A stretch of 64,000 nt of DNA from Sphingomonas ginsenosidivorax (GTDB lineage: Bacteria; Pseudomonadota; Alphaproteobacteria; Sphingomonadales; Sphingomonadaceae): the NCBI RefSeq assembly GCF_007995065.1, contig NZ_VOQR01000001.1, forward strand, positions 1,615,001-1,679,000, written 5' to 3'. The translations under genes and the position numbers were made by a program. Of the stretch, positions 1 to 9,142 are shown piece by piece. Positions within the stretch are counted from its first letter, which is position 1; every line of letters begins with the position of its first letter. A model generated the notes under the pieces. The model did no database searches, had not been told where the DNA came from, and saw only the letters and a list, made by a program, of their open reading frames with translations.

Positions 1-1080
1 CGCGACTTTGCCGCGGACTCACTCGGGATAGACGATCTCCAGCCTTGGGACACGGGCTTCACCGCGAACCGCCTGCGCCTCGCGCGCCACGCGATCGACG
101 AGCAGGCGGTACGCGCCTATTTCCCCGTCGACCGCGTCGTTGCGGGCTGGACCGCTCTGCTCGAACGCCTGTTCGGCATCCGCCTCGTCGAGCGCCCCGA
201 CGTCGTCACCTGGCACCCCGACGCGCGCTACCACGACCTCGTCGATGCCGACGGGAGCGTGTTCGCCGGGCTCTACACCGACCTCCATGCGCGCACCGGC
301 AAGCGCGGCGGTGCCTGGATGGCGCAGGCGCGCTCGCGCGTCACCGATGGCGACGCGGTCATGGTGCCGGTCGCCTACCTGACCTGCAACTTCGCCCCCA
401 CCGGCGGCGCGGTGCCGCCACTACTCTCGCATGGCGACGTGACGACGCTGCTGCACGAGACCGGACACTGCCTGCATCACCTGTTCGGGCTGGTCGACCG
501 GCCGAGCGTCGGCGGCATCAGCGGGTTCGAATGGGACGCGGTCGAGCTGCCGAGCCAGCTGATGGAGGATTTCGCCTGGGACCGCGACGTCCTCACCGCG
601 ATGTCGGGCCAGTACGAAACCGGCGAGCCGCTCCCCGCCGACCTGTTCGACAAGCTGGTCGGCGCGCGCCATTTTCTCGAAGGCATGGCGACGCTACGCC
701 AGGTCGAATTCGCGATGTTCGACCTGCTGCTGCATCTCGGCGTGATGGGCGATGACCCGGTCGAGGTCCTGGATGCGGTCCGCGACGAGGTCTCGGTGAT
801 GCGCCCGCCCGCGTGGCACCGCTTCCCGCAGAGTTTCTCGCATATCTTCGCGGGCGGCTATGCGGCCGGCTATTACAGCTACCTCTGGGCCGAGGTGCTC
901 GCCGCCGACGCGTTCGGGCGTTTCCGCGATGCCGGGCTGATCGACCGCGCCACGGGCGACGCGCTGCGCACGCACATCCTGTCGCAAGGCTCGGCGCGTC
1001 CTGCACTGGAGAGCTTCCGCGCGTTCATGGGTCGCGATCCGGATCCAGCCGCGCTGCTGGTCCGCCGCGGGCTGGCCTGA
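1..1080 (+). CDS. prlC: M3 family metallopeptidase (oligopeptidase A type), 3' part
   Basis: This is the C-terminal 359 codons of a zinc oligopeptidase; the reading frame is open from base 1, so the start lies outside the window. The HETGH zinc motif is encoded at 454-468, and the downstream FEWDAVELPSQ segment carries the third ligand (Glu), which is diagnostic of peptidase family M3. Full-length members are about 680 residues, so roughly 320 N-terminal residues are missing. These are cytoplasmic enzymes that degrade short peptides and cleaved signal peptides. The assignment to M3 is secure, but the choice between the OpdA/PrlC and Dcp subgroups is not settled from this fragment. Confidence 0.9.
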   Translation, partial: RDFAADSLGIDDLQPWDTGFTANRLRLARHAIDEQAVRAYFPVDRVVAGWTALLERLFGIRLVERPDVVTWHPDARYHDLVDADGSVFAGLYTDLHARTGKRGGAWMAQARSRVTDGDAVMVPVAYLTCNFAPTGGAVPPLLSHGDVTTLLHETGHCLHHLFGLVDRPSVGGISGFEWDAVELPSQLMEDFAWDRDVLTAMSGQYETGEPLPADLFDKLVGARHFLEGMATLRQVEFAMFDLLLHLGVMGDDPVEVLDAVRDEVSVMRPPAWHRFPQSFSHIFAGGYAAGYYSYLWAEVLAADAFGRFRDAGLIDRATGDALRTHILSQGSARPALESFRAFMGRDPDPAALLVRRGLA

Positions 1081-1083
1081 CCC

Positions 1084-1161
1084 GTTCTCCCGCGCACGCG
1101 GGAGCCCAGGGCCAGGAACGCAGACGATCGGAACCCTGGGCTCCCGCCTTCGCGGGAGAAC
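1084..1161. repeat. Paired-hairpin intergenic repeat (family A)
   Basis: A GTTCTCCCGCG arm at the left edge is mirrored by CGCGGGAGAAC at the right edge, and each edge itself folds into a small CCCGCG..CGCGGG hairpin. The element sits between the M3 peptidase stop and the antiporter start. It is one of 16 such doublets in the window. It looks like a REP/REPIN-type non-coding element. Confidence 0.8.
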
Positions 1162-1210
1162 CAGAAGACGGGGGCCGGTCCGATCCGCGCTGACGCGCGT
1201 TGAGCGCGTA

Positions 1211-2440
1211 ATGATCGACCTGTCCCACGAATCGCTGCTGCTCGGCCTCGGCACCATGATCCTGATCGGTGCCTGGCTGCCGCTGCTGCTCAAGCGGCTG
1301 CCGCTGTCTCTGCCGATCGTCTGCCTGGGGCTCGGCGCGTTGCTCTCGCTGACCCCGTGGCTGCGCACCAATCCCGACGCGCTCAGCCACAACCGGATCC
1401 TCGAGGAACTCAACGAAACCGTCGTGCTGATCGCGCTGATGGGCGCGGGATTGCGGCTCGACCGGCGGTTCGGCTGGCGGCGCTGGGGATCGACGTGGCG
1501 GTTGCTGCTGTTCGTGATGCCGCTGACGATGCTGCCGATCTTCGCGGTCGCGCACTATGCGATCGGCCTCAGCGTCGCCGCCGCGCTGCTGCTCGCCGGT
1601 GCGCTTGCCCCCACCGATCCGGTACTGGCGGCCGACGTCCAGACCGGCCCGCCCGCCAGCGGCGAGGACGGCGAGACCCGGTTCGCGCTGACCTCGGAAG
1701 CCGGGCTCAACGACGGCCTTGCCTTCCCCTTCATCCTGCTCGCGCTCGCGATCCAGACGCACGACCTCGACTGGGGCCATTGGGCGATGGTCGACCTGTT
1801 CGGCGACCTCGCGATCGGCACCGCGATCGGCATCGCGGTCGGCTGGGTCGCGGGCTATCTGATGTTCCGCCTGCCCGCCTGGAAGCTGTCGGACACCGGC
1901 GACGGGCTGATCGCGATCGGCGTCACCCTGTTCGTCTACGGGTTTACGACGCTGATCCATGGCAACGGTTTCGTCGCGGTGTTCGTCGCCGCGCTGACGA
2001 TCCGCTCGACCCGGCCCGACGACGACTTCCACAGCGCGATGGCGGAGTTCTCGGGCCAGATCGAGCGGCTGCTGCTGGTCGTCGTGATGCTGATCCTCGG
2101 CTGGGCTATCGGCCGCGGCCTGCTCGCGCCGCTGACCTGGGGCGGCGCCGCGCTGGCCGCCGCGATCATCCTCGTCTTCCGCCCGGTCGCGACCTTGCTC
2201 GGCTTCATCAGCTCGACCGCGAAGGGTCCGTCCAAGCGACTGATCGGCTTCTTCGGCATCCGCGGGATCGGGACGCTGTTCTACCTGCAATACGCGTTCA
2301 ACCGCGGCGACTTCGCCGAGAGCCCGCAGGTCTGGGCGATCGCGGGGACGACCGTGCTCGGCTCGATCCTGATCCACGGCGTCTCATCGACCCCGCTGAT
2401 GGCCAAGGCCGACGCGCTACGCGAGAAGCCGCACCATTGA
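1211..2440 (+). CDS. Cation:proton antiporter, CPA1 family
   Basis: The 409-residue protein consists of about 12 hydrophobic segments, as in monovalent cation/proton antiporters of the CPA1 (NhaP-like) family. The segment ALAPTDPVLAADV, containing the conserved TDPV, and the later TSEAGLNDGLAFPF are typical of the ion-binding core of this family. It should exchange Na+ (or K+) for H+ across the inner membrane for pH and salt homeostasis. Unlike longer eukaryote-like NhaP proteins there is no large cytoplasmic tail. The gene stands alone between two repeat elements and converges on tamB. The ion specificity cannot be read from the sequence. Confidence 0.88.
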   Translation: MIDLSHESLLLGLGTMILIGAWLPLLLKRLPLSLPIVCLGLGALLSLTPWLRTNPDALSHNRILEELNETVVLIALMGAGLRLDRRFGWRRWGSTWRLLLFVMPLTMLPIFAVAHYAIGLSVAAALLLAGALAPTDPVLAADVQTGPPASGEDGETRFALTSEAGLNDGLAFPFILLALAIQTHDLDWGHWAMVDLFGDLAIGTAIGIAVGWVAGYLMFRLPAWKLSDTGDGLIAIGVTLFVYGFTTLIHGNGFVAVFVAALTIRSTRPDDDFHSAMAEFSGQIERLLLVVVMLILGWAIGRGLLAPLTWGGAALAAAIILVFRPVATLLGFISSTAKGPSKRLIGFFGIRGIGTLFYLQYAFNRGDFAESPQVWAIAGTTVLGSILIHGVSSTPLMAKADALREKPHH

Positions 2441-2450
2441 GGCCTAGCCG

Positions 2451-2575
2451 GATCCTCCCCCGCCAGGGGGGGGTGGCAGGCGCAGCCTGACGGAGGGGGC
2501 GGACAGGATAACGCCCGTTCCGTGTCCTCCCCCTCCGACGCCTACGGCGCCACCTCCCCCTGGCGGGGGAGGATC
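2451..2575. repeat. Paired-hairpin intergenic repeat (family B)
   Basis: About 125 bp, bounded by GATCCTCCCC on the left and its complement GGGGAGGATC on the right. Each half contains a CCGCCAGGGGG-type hairpin followed by a CCTCCGxCxGGCxxCGCC block. A second copy with the same layout lies at 25068-25190. Here it separates the convergent antiporter and tamB genes. Confidence 0.8.
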
Positions 2576-2582
2576 AGAAGCC

Positions 2583-5500
2583 TCAATAATCCTTGGACAC
2601 CCGCACGTTCGCGCTCTGCCGCCCGAGCGTCGAGATGCTCGACAACAAGGATAGCCAGCGCGTCACCTGGAACTCGACCTGCGTCGCGCTATAGCCCTGC
2701 CCGTCGGTGACGATCTCCGCATACAGCCGCCGCGTCACATATTTGCCCGCCGCGATCGACGTGCCTTGCCCGGTCTGCGGGTCCGCCGGCAGGATGCGCA
2801 GCCGGTCGAGACCCGCCGCACGGCGCACCGCGTTGATCGGGTTCAGCCCGTTGCCGCCGCTCTGCAACGCCGCTACCGCCGCCGCCAGTTGCAGCGCCTC
2901 GGGCGCGGACAGATTGGTGATCGACGTCCCGAACAACAACCGCGACAGCAATTCGTCCTCGGGAAGCGCCGGCGTGCTCGTGAAGCCGATCTCGGGCTTC
3001 AGCGCATAGCCCGTCACGCGGATCGACGCATTGAGCCCGGTCGAATCCGCGTTCGCCTCGATATCCAGCGCCGGGTTCGCCGGTACCTCGCCGGCAAAGC
3101 GGATGATCCCGCGCGCCAGTTCGAACTGCCGTCCGGCAAACTCATAGTCGCCGCGGATCAGCGTCGCGCGCCCGGTGATCGCCGGATTCTCGGGCTGCCC
3201 CGCGATCTGCAGGTTCGCCGACCATTCGCTCGTCAGTCCCAATCCGCTGACGAGCACCTGGTTCGGCGCCCGCGCGTGGATCGCCAGCGTCCAGGGCGCG
3301 GTTGGCCGTGCGACCTCGTCGTCGCCGTCGGGCAGGTTGATCTCGCGGATGTTGAGCTGCGGCACCGCGCTCGCCGCGGTCGCCTGGCCCAGCCGGTAGC
3401 GGCTCCTGTCGAGCACGACCTCGCCCGCGATCTTCCCGCCCGATCCGTCCGAGGTGAAGGTCAGCGGCCCGCTCACCGTCGCGCCGATATCATCGCGGTC
3501 GATCATCACCGCATGGTCTGCCTGCAACCGCAGGTCGAGGCCGAGACCATGCGCGGCGGCGAAGTCGAACTGCCCGGCTCCGCTCACGCGCCCACCCTTG
3601 CCCGCATCGGCGGCGAAGCGATCGATCACGAGGCGCGACCCGCCGAACCGTCCGCTCGCCTGGACGTTGGTCAGTACCGTGCCCGTCGTCGCGCTCTCGA
3701 TCCGCGCGCCGCTCGCCTGCACAACGCCGCGGATCACGGGGTTCGCGACGCTGCCCGTCACGTCGGCGCCGATCGCGACCGGGCCCGACAGGTCGAACAG
3801 CTCGACTCCCGTCAGCCGCCACAAGGTATCCGCCGGCCCGCTATAACGCAGCTGCGCGAACAGCCGCGCGTTGCTGATCCGGCTCGACAGGTCGCCTGCA
3901 CCGAGCGGCGCCAGCTGTGCCTGCGCGCGCCCGATCGTCTTGCCGCCCGACGCGATCACCGCGCGAACGCCCAGCTTGTCGGGGGACAACACCGCCGCCA
4001 CCCCGACATCGACCGGCCGCGACGAGAGCACCAGCCCCGCACGGCTGAGCCCGCGGATAGTCAGGTTCGCCTTGCCCGTCGGCGCGGCGCCGTCATGGGT
4101 CGCGACGTCGAAGCTGCCCGACGCGGTCCCACCGAGCCCGAGCCCGGGATAGCCGATGTCGAGGATCGCCAGCGGCATCCGGGTCAGCGTCGCGTCGATC
4201 GCGGTGGTCGCGTCGGTGAACCGCCCGCCGACCTGCGCCTCGCCGCCCGCGAAGCTGAGCCGCGTCGGCGCGAGACGCCACCCGTCGCCGTCGCGCGTGA
4301 CGACCGCAGGCGTGAGCAGCTTCAGCGGCCGGCGGTCGAGCGTCCCCTGCGCGGCGATGCCGTAGCTGTCGGCGGTCACCTGCGTGACGCTCTGGATATC
4401 GAACGCCCGCCCGCGTGATCCCGCGATCGACGCGCGAATCTCACCGACCCCGCCGCGCAGCCGCGCACTGACGCTGAATCGCGCCAGACTGAGCGTCCCG
4501 CGCCTCAGCCCGCGTCCGGTCGCGGTCGCCTCGACCGACGTGCCAGCCGGATGGAGCAACGTGACGAGGTCGAGATGCCCCTGCCGCAGCGTCACGCCGG
4601 CGAGCGTCGCCGCGGTCGCGTCGAGATGCGCCTCGACGCGCTGGATATCGCCGACAGGCCGGAACAGCAGCTCGCCGGCAAGCCCGCCCCCGCCGACCGC
4701 GAGCCGTCCGGTAAAGCCGCCATCGACTACCGCCAGGCTCCCCGAGGCGCGCGTCCCGCTGACGTTCAGCGTGGCGATCTGGATCGTCGCGGGCTGGCCC
4801 GGCGGCAACAGGATCGCGCCGTTCGCGGTGAACGGCCCGAGCCGCGATCCCCCCGCGGCGGTGAAGGCATACCCTTGCGCGGTCGGATCGAGATGTGCAC
4901 GCACGCCCTTCAGCCCCAGCGTCGCGTTGGGCGCGGCGAAGACCAGGTCGAGCGTCGGCTTGTCGATCTTCCCGTCGAGCACCAGCGTCACCGGGCCATA
5001 GCTCTGCTGCCGCCCGCCGCCCTCGAAATGGAACGTCCCGTCGCGCCGCCTGTAGCCGTTCCCCGCCAGCCGGATCTGCGGCGCGGTCAGCACGAGGTTC
5101 GTGAAGTGCAGGATCCCGTCGGGCGTGCGTTCTATATTGGTGGTGACGCGTGGCAGCCCCCCCGCCAGGCTGCGGAAGAACGCGTTGTCGAGCCGCACCA
5201 TCTGCGCGCTGCCCTGCCCGACGATCCGGGTGCCCTTGCCGCCCGGCCCCGGCACCACGCGCAGCACCGACTTGACGTCGACGATGCCGAGCCCGGGGAT
5301 CAGGTACCGCCCGAGCGCGCCGTTGACGCCAACCTCGAACTGCCCGGTCTTCAGATCGAGCTGGAGGTTGATCCGCCCGCTCAGCTTGTCCGACCGCATC
5401 AGCAGATCGTTGCCGATCAGCGTCTGTGCGGTCACCGACAGCTTGCCCTCGACCGACAGGTTGCGCAGGATCCCGCCTGCGACGTCGCCGACCCCGGTCA

Positions 5501-6695
5501 CGCGCGCCGCGGTGAAGCGGATCGGCACCGTCACCGGCGCTGCCGACAACCGCCCCTTGCCCGCCGCATGCGCATTCTCGAACCCGGTCTGGTCGAAGGC
5601 GAAGCGGCTCGCGTCGATCCGGTAGTCGAACGCCGCGGTCGCGAACGCGCCGTCGAGGATCGCGCGCAGCTCGACCGCATTGCCCGTCATGTTGCCGAAC
5701 AACGCGGGCGGCTGCAACAGCCGCGCCTTGATCCGCACGTTGCGATAGGCGTTGGTGCCCAGATCGATCCCGCCCGTCGTGTCCACCGCCAGCGCAGGCG
5801 TGCGCAGCGACAGCCGCCCGTCGAGCCGGCGGCGCTCGAACGTCGCCGCGCCGTTCACCAGCACGCGCGGCGCGGTCAGTCGCTGCAGCTTTCCGCCCAG
5901 CAGCGACGACGGCGCCATCACACCCGACAGCGTATAGCGTCCCGCCTCCTGCGCGAGCGCGAGGTCGACGATCCTTGTCCGCCCGACCGATCCGTCCGCG
6001 GTCCCCCGCCAGCGCGCCCAGTTGCCGTCGCCGGTGACGTCGAGCGATACCGGCCCTCGCGCCTTGATCATCCGCGCGAGTACGCCGTTTGCCGCACCGC
6101 GTGCGGACACGTCGATGTCGAAGACGTCGCGCGTCGGCTCGGCATCGATCCTGAGCGCCAGCCGGTCGCTGCCCGCGACCAGCGCGTCGAGCGTGACCAG
6201 TGCGCGGCCCGACCGGATATCCGCCTGCCCCTGCAAGCGACCGACCCGCGGCGTGCCGAGCACCGGCTTCGCCAGCGTCAGCCGGTCGACCGCGAGCCGT
6301 CCGATCCGGATATCGAAATCCGGCAGGATCGGCCCGCGCTGCTTTGACGGCCTCGTACGCGGGGTATGGAGAAGGGTCGCACGCGCGATTGCCAGCCGCC
6401 GGATCTCCAGCCGGTTCGACAGCCATTTGAACGGCGACCAGTCGAGCTCGACCTGCGGCGCCTGGAACACCAGCCCGTCGAGGTCGTACACCCGCAGATC
6501 GACCAGCCGCGTATCGCCATAGAGCGACCCGTCGATCCGCCCCACCGCGAAGCGCAGGCCGTTCGCGGTCCGGATCGCCGCGATGCGATCCGCGACGTAG
6601 CGGTGCCCGATGTCGGTATCGACAACGAGCAAAGCGGCGCCCAGGATCGCGAACAGCGCGACTACTGCCCCGACGATCCACCGCCACCACCTCAA
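2583..6695 (-). CDS. tamB: Translocation and assembly module protein TamB
   Basis: A 1370-residue AsmA/TamB-type protein. It has one N-terminal membrane anchor (about residues 8-26), a very long repetitive beta-rich body, and a C-terminal DUF490/TamB domain ending near GFTSTPALPEDELLSRLLFG, a hallmark of TamB. Such proteins span the periplasm and are thought to carry phospholipid, or assist barrel insertion, together with TamA. The start overlaps the tamA stop by 4 bases (ATGA), so the two are translationally coupled. The body is poorly conserved in sequence but the length and the C-terminal motif are typical. The long open frames on both strands across this gene are GC-rich shadows. Confidence 0.93.
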   Translation of the reverse strand: MRWWRWIVGAVVALFAILGAALLVVDTDIGHRYVADRIAAIRTANGLRFAVGRIDGSLYGDTRLVDLRVYDLDGLVFQAPQVELDWSPFKWLSNRLEIRRLAIARATLLHTPRTRPSKQRGPILPDFDIRIGRLAVDRLTLAKPVLGTPRVGRLQGQADIRSGRALVTLDALVAGSDRLALRIDAEPTRDVFDIDVSARGAANGVLARMIKARGPVSLDVTGDGNWARWRGTADGSVGRTRIVDLALAQEAGRYTLSGVMAPSSLLGGKLQRLTAPRVLVNGAATFERRRLDGRLSLRTPALAVDTTGGIDLGTNAYRNVRIKARLLQPPALFGNMTGNAVELRAILDGAFATAAFDYRIDASRFAFDQTGFENAHAAGKGRLSAAPVTVPIRFTAARVTGVGDVAGGILRNLSVEGKLSVTAQTLIGNDLLMRSDKLSGRINLQLDLKTGQFEVGVNGALGRYLIPGLGIVDVKSVLRVVPGPGGKGTRIVGQGSAQMVRLDNAFFRSLAGGLPRVTTNIERTPDGILHFTNLVLTAPQIRLAGNGYRRRDGTFHFEGGGRQQSYGPVTLVLDGKIDKPTLDLVFAAPNATLGLKGVRAHLDPTAQGYAFTAAGGSRLGPFTANGAILLPPGQPATIQIATLNVSGTRASGSLAVVDGGFTGRLAVGGGGLAGELLFRPVGDIQRVEAHLDATAATLAGVTLRQGHLDLVTLLHPAGTSVEATATGRGLRRGTLSLARFSVSARLRGGVGEIRASIAGSRGRAFDIQSVTQVTADSYGIAAQGTLDRRPLKLLTPAVVTRDGDGWRLAPTRLSFAGGEAQVGGRFTDATTAIDATLTRMPLAILDIGYPGLGLGGTASGSFDVATHDGAAPTGKANLTIRGLSRAGLVLSSRPVDVGVAAVLSPDKLGVRAVIASGGKTIGRAQAQLAPLGAGDLSSRISNARLFAQLRYSGPADTLWRLTGVELFDLSGPVAIGADVTGSVANPVIRGVVQASGARIESATTGTVLTNVQASGRFGGSRLVIDRFAADAGKGGRVSGAGQFDFAAAHGLGLDLRLQADHAVMIDRDDIGATVSGPLTFTSDGSGGKIAGEVVLDRSRYRLGQATAASAVPQLNIREINLPDGDDEVARPTAPWTLAIHARAPNQVLVSGLGLTSEWSANLQIAGQPENPAITGRATLIRGDYEFAGRQFELARGIIRFAGEVPANPALDIEANADSTGLNASIRVTGYALKPEIGFTSTPALPEDELLSRLLFGTSITNLSAPEALQLAAAVAALQSGGNGLNPINAVRRAAGLDRLRILPADPQTGQGTSIAAGKYVTRRLYAEIVTDGQGYSATQVEFQVTRWLSLLSSISTLGRQSANVRVSKDY

Positions 6696-8644
6696 AACGC
6701 CTGCCCCAGCGACACGTACACCGCGATCCGGCTGTCGCCCGCACGCGGGTTGAGCGGCGTGCCGACGTCGAGGCGGATCGGCCCGAAGTTCGAATAATAG
6801 CGAACCCCCAGCCCCGCGCCGTACTGCAGCCCGGTGAATTTCGGCAGCGGCGAGGTGTATATGTTGCCCGCGTCGAGGAACGGCACGATCCCGAAATTGC
6901 CGAATGCCTTGACGCGCGCCTCGACCGCGAACTCGGTCAGGCTGCGCCCGCCGATCGGGTCGTTGTTAGGATCGCGCGGCCCGATCGCCTGATAGCCATA
7001 GCCGCGCACCGACGCGCCGCCGCCCGCATAGAAGCGCCGCGACGGTGCGACCTGGTCGCGCGGCGCGCCGACGATCGTCCCCAGCCGCGTGCGCGCCGCC
7101 AGCACCACCCCGTCCGCGACGGTGCGATAGACGCTGGCATCGACCTGCGTACGCGCATAGCCGAACACCGACCCCTGCAGCGACACTTCGGGACTGAGCC
7201 GCCCGCCCAGCCGGAACCCGCGCGTCGGGTTGAGCAGGTCGTCCGACCCGTCATAGTTGAGGCTCGTCGGCAACGCGCCGATGAAGAAGGTCCGCCGCCG
7301 CGGCAGCCCGGTCGACAGCAGCACGTCGCGCTCGTCCGACGCCACCAGCTCGCCGCCCAGCGACCAGGTCCAGGTCTTCTGGAAGAAGATGTTGGTCTGC
7401 TTCTCCAGGCTGCCCGACAGCGTGAAGGTCCGCGCGTCATAGGCGTCGCGGTTGGTATGCGCCGCCGACACCTGTGCGGTCAGCACCCGGTCGCGCGCGT
7501 GGAAGTTGCTCCGCCGGAACACGACCGAGCCCAATTGCTCGCGCGTCCCCAGCACCGACCTGAGCGTCAGCGCCCCCTCGGGCGGGAACAAATTGCGGTG
7601 CGTCCAGCTGAGCTCCGCGCGCGCGCCCTCGCCGGTGCCGTAGCCGAGCTCGCCCGCGACGGTATGCGGCGGCGCGGGGTCGAGCTTGACCGCGATGTCG
7701 ACCACGTCGGGCGTCGCGCCCGGCACCGGCTTCACCGTTACCGCCGAGACCAGGCTGGTCTGGATCAACGCGCGGCGCAGGTCGTCGATCTTCGCCGCGT
7801 CATAGGGCTGGCCGGGCGAAAACCGCGCGATCTCCTCGACGTGATGCGCGTCGAACACTCGGTTCCCCGGCAGCGCGACCACCTGCCCGAACCGCCGCGC
7901 GCCGCCCGGCTGCACGCTGAGGTCGAGCGTCGCGGTCCGCGTCGCATGGTCGACCACGATCGCCGAATCGCCCACGGTCGCGAACGGAAAGCCCTCGCGC
8001 CCGATCTGCGACGTCAGCTTGGCCTCGCCCGCGACGATCGCGTCCGAATTGACCGGGTCCTCGGCCTTCACGCCGAACGCGCCGGCGAGCGCGGGCGCCT
8101 TGTCGCCCGCCGCGGCGATCCCGTCGATGGTCACGCCCTTGAACCGGTACAGCGTCCCCGGCACCGCCGCGATCACCACCAGCGGCTTCGCGCCGCCCTC
8201 GACGCGCGTGGTCACGGCGGCGTCGTAATAGCCTTCCGCGCGCAACAGGCTGTTGAGCAGCGCCGCATCCTCGCGCGCGCGCCGGTCGAGCTGAGCCGCA
8301 TTGGCGGGCTTGCGGTCGTTCGCGGCGAGCGTCGACAACTGGTCGAAGCGGGGCCGCAACAGCGTGCTCGCAATATCGTCGATCCCGTCGACCCGCCAGG
8401 CATAGCGCCGTGCGGACTCGGCATCGGTCGTCGTCGCGATGGTCGCGGGATCGTCGGGCGTGGCGGCAAGGTCCGGCCACGCGACGCCGATATCGGGCAG
8501 CGGCGCCAGCGGCGCGTTCGGGTCGAGCGACGGCATCGGCTCGGGCGCACCCGGCGCGACCTGCGCCACCGACCGATTGCTCGCGACGACAGCCAGCAGG
8601 GCTGTGGCCGCGCAAAAGCCGGCACGCCGAACGCGAAACACCAT
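6692..8644 (-). CDS. tamA: Outer-membrane assembly protein TamA (BamA/Omp85 family)
   Basis: A 650-residue protein with a signal peptide (about residues 1-28, ending near SVAQ), POTRA domains in the first half and a C-terminal Omp85 beta-barrel. The barrel contains the RFYAGGGASVRGYG segment, matching the conserved VRGY/G lid-lock motif of Omp85 proteins, and ends in a typical last strand with terminal Phe. It works in the outer membrane with TamB, encoded immediately downstream with a 4-base overlap. The pair is the conserved TAM complex for outer-membrane and autotransporter biogenesis. Confidence 0.93.
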   Translation of the reverse strand: MVFRVRRAGFCAATALLAVVASNRSVAQVAPGAPEPMPSLDPNAPLAPLPDIGVAWPDLAATPDDPATIATTTDAESARRYAWRVDGIDDIASTLLRPRFDQLSTLAANDRKPANAAQLDRRAREDAALLNSLLRAEGYYDAAVTTRVEGGAKPLVVIAAVPGTLYRFKGVTIDGIAAAGDKAPALAGAFGVKAEDPVNSDAIVAGEAKLTSQIGREGFPFATVGDSAIVVDHATRTATLDLSVQPGGARRFGQVVALPGNRVFDAHHVEEIARFSPGQPYDAAKIDDLRRALIQTSLVSAVTVKPVPGATPDVVDIAVKLDPAPPHTVAGELGYGTGEGARAELSWTHRNLFPPEGALTLRSVLGTREQLGSVVFRRSNFHARDRVLTAQVSAAHTNRDAYDARTFTLSGSLEKQTNIFFQKTWTWSLGGELVASDERDVLLSTGLPRRRTFFIGALPTSLNYDGSDDLLNPTRGFRLGGRLSPEVSLQGSVFGYARTQVDASVYRTVADGVVLAARTRLGTIVGAPRDQVAPSRRFYAGGGASVRGYGYQAIGPRDPNNDPIGGRSLTEFAVEARVKAFGNFGIVPFLDAGNIYTSPLPKFTGLQYGAGLGVRYYSNFGPIRLDVGTPLNPRAGDSRIAVYVSLGQAF

Positions 8645-8786
8645 GCCGGTGTCCTAGCCGCGCTTTGCCGGGTGCGACAGGGCCTATGCGCGCGACTCGG
8701 CCGCGCGTTCGCGTCATTCCGGCGATAAGTCGCGCAGGCCGACGACGACGCTGGCATCCGCGCGCCCGGGGTGGCATTGGCACGGC

Positions 8787-8999
8787 ATGGCCGATCCCCG
8801 CCCCACCGATCCCCGTCCCGCCGATCCCCGTCCCGCCGATCCCCGTCCGAACGCCGCCGGCGGTGCGCTCATCGCGCTCGGCATGATCGGCGGCGCCGCG
8901 ATCGGCTTCGCGGTCGGCCAGGCGACGCCCGGATTCCTGATCGGCACCGCGGTCGGCGTCGTCGTCGCGATCCTCGTCTGGCTCCGCGACCGCCGCTGA
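8787..8999 (+). CDS. Small membrane protein with N-terminal DPRPA repeats
   Basis: A 70-residue protein. Residues 2-21 are a proline-rich, charged tail made of four near-identical DPRP(A/T) pentapeptides. Residues 26-64 are a glycine-rich hydrophobic hairpin that should form one or two membrane helices, and the protein ends in RDRR. No enzyme motif is present. It resembles small glycine-zipper membrane proteins, but the function is unknown. It lies alone between tamA (divergent) and the S24 gene (convergent). Confidence 0.6.
   Translation: MADPRPTDPRPADPRPADPRPNAAGGALIALGMIGGAAIGFAVGQATPGFLIGTAVGVVVAILVWLRDRR
8793..8847 (+). repeat. Tandem 15-bp repeat inside the small membrane protein gene
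   Basis: Three full units and a partial fourth of GATCCCCGTCCCGCC start at 8793, 8808, 8823 and 8838; the first differs at two bases. They stay in frame and encode the DPRPA repeat, so copy number could vary by slippage without breaking the gene. Confidence 0.85.
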
Positions 9000-9017
9000 G
9001 CCCACCCTGACCACCAC

Positions 9018-9119
9018 CACCCCGGCGGAGGCCGGGGCCCAAATGGGAAGGTCGGAGTAAGGGAGCGCGATCCGCAGTAACGATCGTCCCCCAATTGGGC
9101 CCCGGCCTTCGCCGGGGTG
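9018..9119. repeat. Paired-hairpin intergenic repeat (family A)
   Basis: The left half has CACCCCGGC..GCCGGGGCCC and the right half GGGCCCCGGCCTTCGCCGGGGTG, facing each other around a 50-base spacer. It lies between the convergent small membrane protein and S24 regulator genes and could act as a two-way terminator. Confidence 0.8.
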
Positions 9120-9142
9120 GGGGCATTTTCGTGCACAGCCCC

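Noticed and set aside
1025-2377. A 450-codon minus-strand frame opposite the antiporter gene.
   Set aside because: The composition is Asp/Arg/Gln-rich and typical of an antisense shadow, and the opposing gene has clear membrane segments and family motifs.
4441-6744. Long open frames on both strands over tamB, for example 767 codons in another minus frame.
   Set aside because: They are arginine/alanine-rich, have no domain features, and overlap a well supported tamB. Such shadows are expected in GC-rich codon usage.
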